NCBI RefSeq assembly: GCF_000183725.1 | Contig: NC_014762.1 | Span: 1,116,001-1,180,000, forward strand | Origin: Sulfuricurvum kujiense DSM 16994 | Lineage (GTDB): Bacteria > Campylobacterota > Campylobacteria > Campylobacterales > Sulfurimonadaceae | Reading direction: 5' to 3' | Length of the DNA: 64,000 nucleotides | Part shown: positions 32,645-39,679 of the stretch, one piece after another | Layout of the letters: each line of letters opens with the position of its first letter | Position numbering within the stretch: the stretch's first letter is position 1 | Position numbers and translations under genes: made by a program | The notes under the pieces: model-generated | Seen by the model: the letters and a program-made list of their open reading frames with translations, nothing else | The model's database searches: none | What the model was told of the DNA's origin: nothing

Positions 32645-33201
32645 TTTCCCCAAATCGCGCTGTAGGGGTGGCGTTCGATCGGCGCAACAGTGGTTCTGCG
32701 ATTAATCATACGGATAGAGAGCGGTTCAATCCAGTTCCAAAACTCTTCAACGCAGCCTGAGGGCATCTTTAAATCTTTAATTGTTTTTTTGTACATCATC
32801 AGCCATATTTCACGCCCTTTTTCATCGATCGTAATATGAAAATGACGCATCCGAAGGGCAGGGTGCCCATGTACCGGTGTGTAGCTTTTTTCACCGCCGA
32901 GGGCTTCGACGAAAAAATCGGCGGTTTTCTCGGTCGCGTGGGCAAATGCCGCATCATCGGAGGGGAATAGATCGCCGATTGCGCTTTTGCGCAATAACTC
33001 ATGATGATAACGCACCATTTTGCGGATATTCTCTTCTCCCCATTGCTGAATGAGGATGATGGTTGGAAACGGAACTTCGGGATACACAAAATCGATTTTG
33101 GCTTCGGCCGTATGGGGTGTCATACTTGCAGGTTCGAACGGCTTAGTCCCGCACGCGCTAAATAGGGATACCGGTTTTCCCTCAGACATTATGTGTGTCA
33201 T
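32641..33201 (-). CDS. Truncated globin-like haem protein
   Basis: A 186-residue protein with a central truncated-globin domain (about residues 45-155). It shows F-F-V-E-A-L-G-G, then Y-T-P-V-H-G-H-P-A-L-R-M-R-H-F (the proximal His region, about 108-122) and E-I-W-L-M-M-Y-K-K-T with the G8 Trp of group II globins. N- and C-terminal extensions of about 45 and 30 residues are unusual. Such globins bind oxygen or nitric oxide. AGGAT precedes the ATG at 33201. It is the first gene of the operon globin-tonB-binding protein-receptor 3-permease-ATPase-binding protein. Its link to metal import is unclear. Confidence 0.75.
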   Translation of the reverse strand: MTHIMSEGKPVSLFSACGTKPFEPASMTPHTAEAKIDFVYPEVPFPTIILIQQWGEENIRKMVRYHHELLRKSAIGDLFPSDDAAFAHATEKTADFFVEALGGEKSYTPVHGHPALRMRHFHITIDEKGREIWLMMYKKTIKDLKMPSGCVEEFWNWIEPLSIRMINRRTTVAPIERHPYSAIWGK

Positions 33202-33229
33202 TTTTTATCCTTTTTTTGTGGTATTGATA

Positions 33230-33300
33230 GAACATCAGGGGAGACGACAGGCATTTGAATTAACCGCAGACAAACACTCCCGTCGTCTCTACTCATGTTC
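33230..33300. repeat. Long imperfect inverted repeat in the globin operon leader
   Basis: The 19-base arm at 33230-33248 (GAACATCAG...AGACGAC) and the inverted arm at 33282-33300 match at 16 of 19 positions, with a 33-base centre. The right arm read on the minus strand begins GAACATGAG and ends AGACGAC. It lies 29-99 bases before the globin ATG. It could be an RNA leader hairpin, a two-site operator, or the ends of a small degenerate mobile element. Confidence 0.6.
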
Positions 33301-33315
33301 CATTTGTTTTGATAC

Positions 33316-33395
33316 GCTAATTTGGGCAAAGCTCAAATTAGCGGCAAGGACAATCTTGTCCTTTGCAATCCCCTAAAGCTACCGGCATGTGCCGG
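33316..33395. terminator. Three successive hairpins between the porin and globin genes
   Basis: Stem 1 pairs GCTAATTTGGGC (33316-33327) with GCTCAAATTAGC (33331-33342), a 12-bp stem with one G-T wobble. Stem 2 pairs AAGGACAA (33346-33353) with TTGTCCTT (33356-33363). Stem 3 pairs CCGGCA (33382-33387) with TGCCGG (33390-33395). They lie just downstream of the leftward porin gene, so at least stem 3 may terminate it. The stretch CCCCTAAAGCTAC (33370-33382) resembles part of the repeat at 13298-13364. Confidence 0.5.
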
Positions 33396-33415
33396 AGATT
33401 TAAAAAATACGTATT

Positions 33416-34786
33416 CTAGAAACGGTAATTGATTTCCAAACGCATTTCCTGATTCGATGTTTCAGCTGTCGCTAAAGCTGTCTTATCATTATTTTGATCC
33501 ATCAAACGGGCTTTGAGTTCCGTCCCTTTCCAGTCTCCGGCAAGTTTGTAGAGAATATCGAAATTCCATTGGTGGGTATCCCCGTTTCCGAAGGCTCTAT
33601 CCGTCATGCTTTGATACGGTTTTTTGCTCGGATCACGATCGTAATAGGCATAGCTGAGCATCGTACTCATACCCGCTACTATGGCATCAAAGTCATAATC
33701 AAACTCTGCTTTATATGCCGTAGTATTGGCATTCCAATCGGTTTGCGTCATGCTTCGCGTATAGCCTTGGGTCGGGAATCCGCGCCACGGGGCAATCATA
33801 TCTGCACCGCTGTCCGTGTGTGATGTCGCTAGCAGAAATTTTGCTGCACGGTAATTTGCCGTAGCTCTTAAAGCCCAAAGATTGGTATCGACGCTGTTAT
33901 CACTGTCGTAGTTATTGGTTTTAGGCAAGATAATATCCCCGGCCCCTTTGTCGTATTGCTGCATATATAAACCGCCGAGTCCGAGGATCACATCACCCGC
34001 TTCAAACGCGTAATTGGCTTCCAGACGAAGATGATCTACCAGATCCGGCCAATGCATGACCCATCCTTCAAGTTCAAGGTTGTCGAATGAACGGTTTTTG
34101 ATACCGAAAACGGTGACATCCGGAGCGTCTCCGTGTCTATGAGTAGCGGTACCGTAGCCGGTATCGTAATACGAACTGATTTTAGAAGGAGTATCGAGCG
34201 TTTCGGCCATATTTCCGAAATAGTCCATACCGCGTTCTTTGATTTTATCGATATAGTCCAACTGAACGGTAGTGTTAAGGAGATCATTTGAAACAAAATC
34301 AACCCCTTCGAAAGCAACCGGGATCATCTTGGTGTCGTTGGGCGACATCCACGGATTACTTACCAGCATGCGGCCCGCTCTGATTTTGCTTTTGGCAATG
34401 TCGTATTGCAAATAGGCCTGTGCCAAAACGGCGTATCCGTCGCCATAATCGTAGGCAGAACCCGGGCCTCGTGCAAACAGGTCTTTGGAGGTATTGGCAT
34501 TTTTGCCGTCTTCCGCATCTGTCCATCCACCCGGATTTTGAGTGGTATAAAGACCTGTTCCGAAACTAAAACCGTACAATGGTGCTGTTTTATAGATCAA
34601 ACTTCCGCCGACGGCAAAGCCTGTTGCACTGTATTTTGCATCATTATCCCAATCGGTCACAAAATATTGGGCTCTGAGGCGCCCGTCAAGTTTTCCTTCT
34701 TTAAAAGCACTGACTAGATTATCCGCTGCCGATGCAAATACTGCCGATCCCAAGAGCAATGCTGCTGCTAAACTAAGTTTTGTCAT
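33416..34786 (-). CDS. OprD-like outer-membrane porin
   Basis: A 456-residue outer-membrane beta-barrel. A signal peptide (about 1-21, ending A-S-A-A) is followed by an OprD-family start (L-D-G-R-L-R-A-Q-Y-F) and A-G-R-M-L-V-S-N-P-W, and it ends in the porin-type I-N-Y-R-F. OprD porins pass small solutes through a basic-lined channel. A ModE-type operator sits 10 bases upstream of its ATG, between modA and the tonB operon. Diffusion of an oxyanion such as molybdate is therefore a plausible task. The ribosome binding site is AAGGAT. Confidence 0.82.
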   Translation of the reverse strand: MTKLSLAAALLLGSAVFASAADNLVSAFKEGKLDGRLRAQYFVTDWDNDAKYSATGFAVGGSLIYKTAPLYGFSFGTGLYTTQNPGGWTDAEDGKNANTSKDLFARGPGSAYDYGDGYAVLAQAYLQYDIAKSKIRAGRMLVSNPWMSPNDTKMIPVAFEGVDFVSNDLLNTTVQLDYIDKIKERGMDYFGNMAETLDTPSKISSYYDTGYGTATHRHGDAPDVTVFGIKNRSFDNLELEGWVMHWPDLVDHLRLEANYAFEAGDVILGLGGLYMQQYDKGAGDIILPKTNNYDSDNSVDTNLWALRATANYRAAKFLLATSHTDSGADMIAPWRGFPTQGYTRSMTQTDWNANTTAYKAEFDYDFDAIVAGMSTMLSYAYYDRDPSKKPYQSMTDRAFGNGDTHQWNFDILYKLAGDWKGTELKARLMDQNNDKTALATAETSNQEMRLEINYRF

Positions 34787-34796
34787 TTTATATCCT

Positions 34797-34817
34797 TGTA
34801 TATTTTTTGATATAACG
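34797..34817 (-). promoter_or_regulatory. ModE-type operator upstream of the porin gene
   Basis: The plus strand reads TGTATA-TTTTTT-GATATAACG, matching 14 of 15 fixed positions of the cluster motif. Its near edge is 10 bases before the porin ATG at 34786, next to the ribosome binding site, so a bound repressor would cover the transcription start. Confidence 0.8.
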
Positions 34818-34878
34818 CTATTGATTCAAAAATTCGACTGTCTATACCGCAAATGTGTCTCTGCCAAAGCAGAGCTGT

Positions 34879-35634
34879 TTATTTTTTCGGTAAGCCGTAT
34901 CCGCTCTCTTTTAATATGCTTTGTGCTTTGGCTGATGACATAAAACGTAAGAATTTTTTGGCAGCAATCTGGTTTTCAGGAGAGCCGTTTTTGAGACCTA
35001 CCATCGCCTGATCGATAGTGTTGTACGATTTTGGATCGACTTCGACCCATTTTCCGACATTTTTCATCTCAGGAGAGAGAACGATCGATTTTGCCATAAA
35101 GCCGACATCGACCGCTTTGGTCGTGACATAGCTTCCCACTTGCGAAATCGATTCGGCGGTGACGATTTTTGAGGTTACCGCATCGGCTACTTTATAAAAG
35201 CGCATCGTATTCATCGCTTCTATTCCGTAAGGGGCGGTTTTAGGGTTAGCGATGGCAATTTTCTTGACGGCCGGATTCGCTACGACTGTGACCCCTTTGG
35301 AGAGATCGACACCGGTATCGCTCCACAATACCAGCGTACCGTAGGCATAGACTTGAGCGGGAGTCGTAGTGTAACCGCCTTGAACCAGTTTTCCCGGAAA
35401 TTCTACATCCGCAGATAAAAAGGCATCATACGGAGCACCGCTCATAATTTGCTGAGTAAGTTTTCCCGATGCACCGGTGATGATTTTGACACCGATACCG
35501 CTCTCTTGGCTAAACGCTTTGGCAATATCGTTCACCGCATATTTCATGTTGGCCGCAGCGGCTACTGTAATCGTTTGAGCCGCAATGGCAGAGGCAAATG
35601 CCAATGAAGCAAGAACAAGCTTGAGTAATTTCAT
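34879..35634 (-). CDS. modA: Molybdate-binding protein ModA
   Basis: Periplasmic molybdate/tungstate-binding protein, 251 residues, with a signal peptide (about 1-18). Family signatures are V-A-A-A-A-N-M-K-Y-A (about 24-33), G-A-S-G-K-L-T-Q-Q-I (about 55-64), P-Y-D-A-F-L-S-A-D (about 69-77), and N-P-K-T-A-P-Y-G near residue 134. The motif pattern is that of classical ModA rather than WtpA or TupA. It is transcribed alone, about 15 kb upstream of the mod operon that encodes its permease and ATPase. Two ModE-like operators lie in its upstream region. Confidence 0.94.
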   Translation of the reverse strand: MKLLKLVLASLAFASAIAAQTITVAAAANMKYAVNDIAKAFSQESGIGVKIITGASGKLTQQIMSGAPYDAFLSADVEFPGKLVQGGYTTTPAQVYAYGTLVLWSDTGVDLSKGVTVVANPAVKKIAIANPKTAPYGIEAMNTMRFYKVADAVTSKIVTAESISQVGSYVTTKAVDVGFMAKSIVLSPEMKNVGKWVEVDPKSYNTIDQAMVGLKNGSPENQIAAKKFLRFMSSAKAQSILKESGYGLPKK

Positions 35635-35645
35635 CTTCTTTCCTT

Positions 35646-35666
35646 AGTATCTATTTTGATATAACG
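35646..35666 (-). promoter_or_regulatory. ModE-type operator next to modA
   Basis: The plus strand reads AGTATC-TATTTT-GATATAACG, matching 14 of 15 fixed positions. It lies 11 bases upstream of the modA ATG, adjoining the AAGGAAAG ribosome binding site. Confidence 0.8.
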
Positions 35667-35714
35667 ATAAACACAAACCAAACATTGCAAAAACGGTTCG
35701 CAGAAAAATGCGAC

Positions 35715-35748
35715 AATTTCGTTATGTTTTGTAAGATACAACGAAATT
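35715..35748. promoter_or_regulatory. Second, more symmetrical ModE-like operator upstream of modA
   Basis: AATTTCGTT (35715-35723) and AACGAAATT (35740-35748) are perfect inverted arms. The inner part CGTTATGTT-TTGTAA-GATACA-ACG spans 24 bases, with CGTT and AACG ends, the arrangement I recall for the E. coli modA operator. In orientation it is opposite to the site at 35646 and points rightward. It may serve modA as a second site, or a rightward promoter. Confidence 0.6.
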
Positions 35749-35999
35749 ATAAAGTAAAAGGCTTAAAGTTTGTAGGGAGTTGATAAAAATGTGTTATAAA
35801 GGAAACAAATTAAGGGTCGTCTTCCGTTCGCTATCAGTTCAAGGAAACATCCCTTTGCATGTGGTAGCATTGTTTTTGGCGAAAAGTGATTGTTTATAGT
35901 TCAATACGCTATCTTTAATTTTGAATAATCCTATTGAAAGCGTAGAAAATTGAAAATTAAATATTTATACTTAATTTTTCTCTTTCTAATTTCATTGAA
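35749..35999. other. AT-rich non-coding stretch between modA and the lipoprotein gene
   Basis: No clear gene. A 36-codon frame on the plus strand (35789-35899) has an AGGGAG at 35774-35779 at acceptable spacing. It lies 45 bases after the rightward-facing operator, but its product has no recognisable features and I do not call it. At 35882-35910 the sequence AAAGTGATTG-TTTATAGTTCAATACGCT partly resembles 37621-37650 on the other side of the lipoprotein gene. TTCAATA (35900-35906) is the inverse of TATTGAA (35932-35938). Confidence 0.4.
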
Positions 36000-37430
36000 T
36001 TATTGTCTATTTTTGTCTATGAATGATAAAGAGGTATTACACTCTTTTATTTTTTTAAAATCTATATCAGTTGGTAGAGGCATTCCATTTACTACTGACC
36101 ATAATACGATTGATGCATCAAAACCATTAAGCCCTAAACCGGTAATTTCATTTGTGATTCTTCTGCACATATTAGCTGCCGTTTCTTGAACAATCTTTTT
36201 ATCTTTACTTACTAAGCCTACTTGTGCAGAAATATACCAGTCTTGTTGAGAGAGAAAGGCTCTAATTGTATCTAGCTCTTGATTTCCATTGATCAATTTG
36301 TAATTTAAGACCTGACCTGCATCTATTTCTTTAGTTATATTTTTTTCAGCGGAAGAACGATTTATTGTACAACGAGGCAATGTATTGGTTGAACAAATTC
36401 GCCAATCTGAAAATATCGACGGTCGCGGATAATCGAAAGTTATGGTCCAATTCCCGACATCTAAAAGAGTAGAATTCCAATCATCTTCGTCACTAGGGAT
36501 GCGGAAGTTCACAACTACGCCTCTCGGCTGATTATTATTTATACTCCAAGTACGTAGGTCTCTATCAGTCCAGTGTTCTTCTGTTATTCCACTTGAAAAT
36601 AGTTTTGAAATTGCATCATCAATAGCACGTGCTTTGTCCTTTGTTGATTGCTCTGATAGCTGTGTAATAACAGACGGTGCTTCTCCTGTGGTGCGGGCAA
36701 TACCAAGAGCAATTTGAAGAGCTGCAGCTGCTCCACGGGAAGTATATGATTTTGTTCCATTTACAGAAAGTTTAATTACTGGTACAGAAGCACTTCCGTC
36801 AGTTTTTACTAAAAATAGTGGAAAATTTGATTTTGAATGATGAATGACTCTGTTCCATTTTTCCCCGTCAGAGTTGCTTTGATGTCCGATTGTTGCCAAA
36901 GGAATTGTAGACTCGAATGCACCTACTGTGACATTTGCAGTTAGATTAACGGAAAAATCTTTTCCTATGAGTGCCCGAACTAACCAAGGTCTTCCAACAT
37001 AAGGTAAGATATTTGTATTGTTGTTATTTTCTCCATCTGCTGGGAGTGCACTGAAAATAAGTAATCGCGTATAAGCATTAGAAAAAGATGCCCCATCAGG
37101 TTTATTGTTAACCCATTCATCGTTGTAGGTACTGAATGGGGTCAGATTTACAGCTTTTGGTGTAGGAAGATTGTGCTCAGGTTCAGGAAATGATGATTCT
37201 CTCAATACATCAGAATTAGTATTCAACATGGGAACTATTACAGGATATATTCTATTGGAGTCAGACACTGAATCTCCATTTGTTGGCAATGTAGGAGAAA
37301 ATTTAGATGATGAACATGAAATGAAAAATATTGATATAAGTAGTAATAATGGATAAAAAAAACACTTTCGAATAGCTGCATTATATTTTATAAAAGAATT
37401 TGTCTTTTCGATGTCAATATGAGTTGCCAT
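36000..37430 (-). CDS. Large putative lipoprotein of unknown function
   Basis: A 476-residue protein when started at the ATG at 37430, which has AAGGAA before it; the frame is open further upstream. After a 25-residue charged N-terminal region comes a hydrophobic segment ending in I-F-F-I-S-C-S-S-S, a lipobox, so it is probably an exported lipoprotein. The rest is Asn/Ser/Thr rich with no recognised domain. Base composition is distinctly AT-rich and codon use differs from the mod genes, suggesting later acquisition. Its neighbour at 37726-38784 has the same composition. Confidence 0.65.
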   Translation of the reverse strand: MATHIDIEKTNSFIKYNAAIRKCFFYPLLLLISIFFISCSSSKFSPTLPTNGDSVSDSNRIYPVIVPMLNTNSDVLRESSFPEPEHNLPTPKAVNLTPFSTYNDEWVNNKPDGASFSNAYTRLLIFSALPADGENNNNTNILPYVGRPWLVRALIGKDFSVNLTANVTVGAFESTIPLATIGHQSNSDGEKWNRVIHHSKSNFPLFLVKTDGSASVPVIKLSVNGTKSYTSRGAAAALQIALGIARTTGEAPSVITQLSEQSTKDKARAIDDAISKLFSSGITEEHWTDRDLRTWSINNNQPRGVVVNFRIPSDEDDWNSTLLDVGNWTITFDYPRPSIFSDWRICSTNTLPRCTINRSSAEKNITKEIDAGQVLNYKLINGNQELDTIRAFLSQQDWYISAQVGLVSKDKKIVQETAANMCRRITNEITGLGLNGFDASIVLWSVVNGMPLPTDIDFKKIKECNTSLSFIDKNRQ

Positions 37431-37599
37431 TTTAAATTCCTTAGCTATTGATGTGAAGTGAAGCAAAGATTTAACAATAGTTTACATTTATTAACATAAG
37501 TTATTCTTAACTTATTGTCATAGATATTTATGAAAGTTTGTAGTACGAGTATCGATTTAGAGAATGCAGTAATAAAAAAAGGTAAATTGAATTTTGTCT

Positions 37600-37665
37600 T
37601 TCGTTTGCCATAAATTAGTCAAAGTGTGGATGTTCATGGTTCGATAGGCTTTTACGAACAGGGAA
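37600..37665. repeat. Remnant of a common intergenic repeat
   Basis: AAAGTGTGGATGTTCATGG at 37621-37639 runs into GTTCGATAGGCTTTTACGAAC (split here at 37639-37649 and 37650-37659), where GTTCG pairs with CGAAC. It is similar to the widespread TTCGACAGGCT...CGAAC type intergenic repeats. A weaker relative lies at 35882-35910, on the other side of the lipoprotein gene, and the unrelated fragment AAGTCGGGAATGACG lies at 38881-38895. These mark the edges of the AT-rich insert. Confidence 0.4.
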
Positions 37666-37725
37666 ATATGAAGGTTTAATTCCTGACTCCTATCTCTATC
37701 TTTGTAAGAATAGAATGGGAATAAT

Positions 37726-38784
37726 TTACTTTTTTGTAACTTTTTTTTGTAGTGTTTTATTGGGGGTAGATTGACGATATACTAATATTGGATGAACTAA
37801 TACTCGTGGATAACGACAAGTTCTAACCATTGATTCCATACCTGTAAATCCTTTAAACATTCCACGAAATCCTCTTTCAACGGATTCATAGTCATTTATT
37901 GTTTCTTTTTCAAATTCGATTAGAGGATTAAAATCTTCATCAGTCTGCATAGGTACAGAAGTAATTACACCTAACATTGTAAATTCTTCTGTTGGGAATG
38001 AGCCATAAGTAAAATGAAATGCATTTGAATTTGGAATTGAAAAATTTAATGTATCAACATGTCCAAATAAATGTTCATCAGTCTCATTAGGAAAAGGATA
38101 AACTCTAATGTTTGTAATATTAGGAAGAAATGCATCAATCCAAGTTTTCATGCCTTCTAATATCCATTGAGGAATTGTCTCTATTGCTGAAGAAGATATT
38201 ACAAGCGATTCTAATAATTTCTTTAATTCTTTTGCTTCCTGTTGTTTTTTTAATTTAGTATTTTTATCACCATTTACATTTTCTAATTCAATAATTTTAT
38301 GCTCAATCTCCTTATATTCTGGAGTATTTTTTAATGACTCTTCATGACTGCGATTGATTAGTTTAGTTATATCTGGAAAAACTTGACCTATTGATTTAAT
38401 TCTTTCGTAATCTTCAATAACTATTCTGCCTGTACATTTAACACATAAGGCACTTTTGAGTAAAGCTCTTGTTTCATTGTCTTTAAGAGTTAAATTGTTT
38501 GGAAGTTGAGACAAATCTACAAGAAAACCTGAAGAAGAAAGCTCTTGTTCAAGTTCTTGAAGCAAAGAATGGTGAGGTTTTATTGTTTCTTTATTGGCTT
38601 CATTTTTTTGAGTTGTTCCACCAGCGTCATGTTTAAAAACTGTAAAATCATAGTTTCGTTTGTTATCAGAACTAGCACTTTTTTCTATTTGAGTTTCTCT
38701 TAGTTCAACCACGCCACCTGTTAATTGACTATAGAGCGAAATTACTTTATCAAGGTCTACGTAAATATAATCATATAAATTCAC
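37726..38784 (-). CDS. DUF6414-like protein of unknown function
   Basis: A 352-residue soluble protein starting M-N-L-Y-D-Y-I-Y-V-D-L-D-K-V-I-S-L-Y-S-Q-L. This F/Y-I-Y-V-D opening with a nearby S-Q-L-T-G-G resembles DUF6414 proteins, but I hold this tentatively. A Lys/Glu-rich coiled-coil-like segment covers about 150-195. There is no signal peptide. It is AT-rich like the lipoprotein gene downstream, and the two are separated by about 295 bases with a repeat remnant. DUF6414-type genes are often found in variable islands; a defence role is possible but not shown. Confidence 0.55.
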   Translation of the reverse strand: MNLYDYIYVDLDKVISLYSQLTGGVVELRETQIEKSASSDNKRNYDFTVFKHDAGGTTQKNEANKETIKPHHSLLQELEQELSSSGFLVDLSQLPNNLTLKDNETRALLKSALCVKCTGRIVIEDYERIKSIGQVFPDITKLINRSHEESLKNTPEYKEIEHKIIELENVNGDKNTKLKKQQEAKELKKLLESLVISSSAIETIPQWILEGMKTWIDAFLPNITNIRVYPFPNETDEHLFGHVDTLNFSIPNSNAFHFTYGSFPTEEFTMLGVITSVPMQTDEDFNPLIEFEKETINDYESVERGFRGMFKGFTGMESMVRTCRYPRVLVHPILVYRQSTPNKTLQKKVTKK

Positions 38785-38902
38785 AGAAAATCCTTGTCAT
38801 ATGTTGAATGTTAATATCAACAAATTATATCTTAAATAGGAAAAGATGCTAGATTGCAGATATACTCTAAATGCTAAATGAAGTCGGGAATGACGAAAAA
38901 GA

Positions 38903-39679
38903 TTATAATCCAATAATTATATGGCTAGGGGCGATAAGGGCGTAGGCGTTCATCCCCTCGGAAAGTTTTTGCGTATCTTTTGGATTCATAAGGGCGACCA
39001 GTTCGGTTGAGTGATTGAGCTGAAAAATGATTTCATCGGTTTCGTCCTGCGATTCGATACGAACGATTGTCCCTTGTAGACAATTAAGCGTTTCATCCGT
39101 TTCAGCGGGATCGGTTACGATAGTTACATCGCTCGATTTGATGATGGCATAGAGGTCGCATCCGACGCTAAGCCCCATGTTTTTGATCGATTTTAGGGTG
39201 ATAACGGAACGGAGGGTATGATTTCCCGCCAATGAGAGGGTAAGGATGCCGTTTAAACCTCGTTCTTCTATGCTGAGAAGGGTGGCAGGGAGCTGATTGC
39301 GCGCACTGGTAGTGAGAAAGGTACGGCTGAGGATGCGGGCAAGACGTTCGGGGTCGTCACCCGCTTCGGAAAAGCGGTCGATAAACTGGCGGTGCAGTTC
39401 GTTGAAGCGGTGGAACGTCGCGATAAGTTCGCGCGCGTACGGGGTGAGTTTCGTTCCTCCGCCCCCTTTACCTCCCGTTAACCGCTCGATGAGGGGCTGG
39501 TCGGCGAGGGCGTTCATTCCGTTGATACGCTCCCATGCCGCTTTATAGCTCATTTTCATCTCTTTGGCGGCGGCGTTGATCGATCCGGTTTTGTCGATCC
39601 GCTCCAGCAGTTCGATACGTCCTGCACCTAAAAAGCTCTGCCCCTCTTTGGTAAGCCAGAAACGTCCGTCGATTTTCAT
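38903..39679 (-). CDS. modE: Molybdate-responsive regulator ModE
   Basis: A 258-residue ModE with an N-terminal winged helix-turn-helix (about 1-110; I-N-A-A-A-K-E-M-K-M-S-Y-K-A-A-W is the helix-turn-helix, followed by G-G-K-G-G-G-G at the wing). Two TOBE domains follow (about 122-185 and 195-256), which bind molybdate and trigger DNA binding. The length matches E. coli ModE (262). It is the last gene of a long operon and overlaps aroE by 4 bases. The operator motif repeated across 15.7-35.8 kb has the ModE half-site, making this protein the obvious regulator. Confidence 0.95.
   Translation of the reverse strand: MKIDGRFWLTKEGQSFLGAGRIELLERIDKTGSINAAAKEMKMSYKAAWERINGMNALADQPLIERLTGGKGGGGTKLTPYARELIATFHRFNELHRQFIDRFSEAGDDPERLARILSRTFLTTSARNQLPATLLSIEERGLNGILTLSLAGNHTLRSVITLKSIKNMGLSVGCDLYAIIKSSDVTIVTDPAETDETLNCLQGTIVRIESQDETDEIIFQLNHSTELVALMNPKDTQKLSEGMNAYALIAPSHIIIGL

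Noticed and set aside
20016-33201. Reading the receptor/ABC genes as a Fur-controlled siderophore or haem uptake island
   Set aside because: I saw no Fur-box-like GATAAT repeats in the promoter gaps, while ModE-type sites precede each unit. Iron uptake remains the alternative if the operator reading is wrong.
33230-33300. A complete MITE flanked by target duplications
   Set aside because: Inverted ends are present but no direct duplication flanks them, and only one copy is seen in the window.
35950-36189. A 79-codon rightward frame overlapping the lipoprotein gene
   Set aside because: It lies largely antisense to the better supported lipoprotein frame, has no good ribosome binding site and shows no recognisable family.
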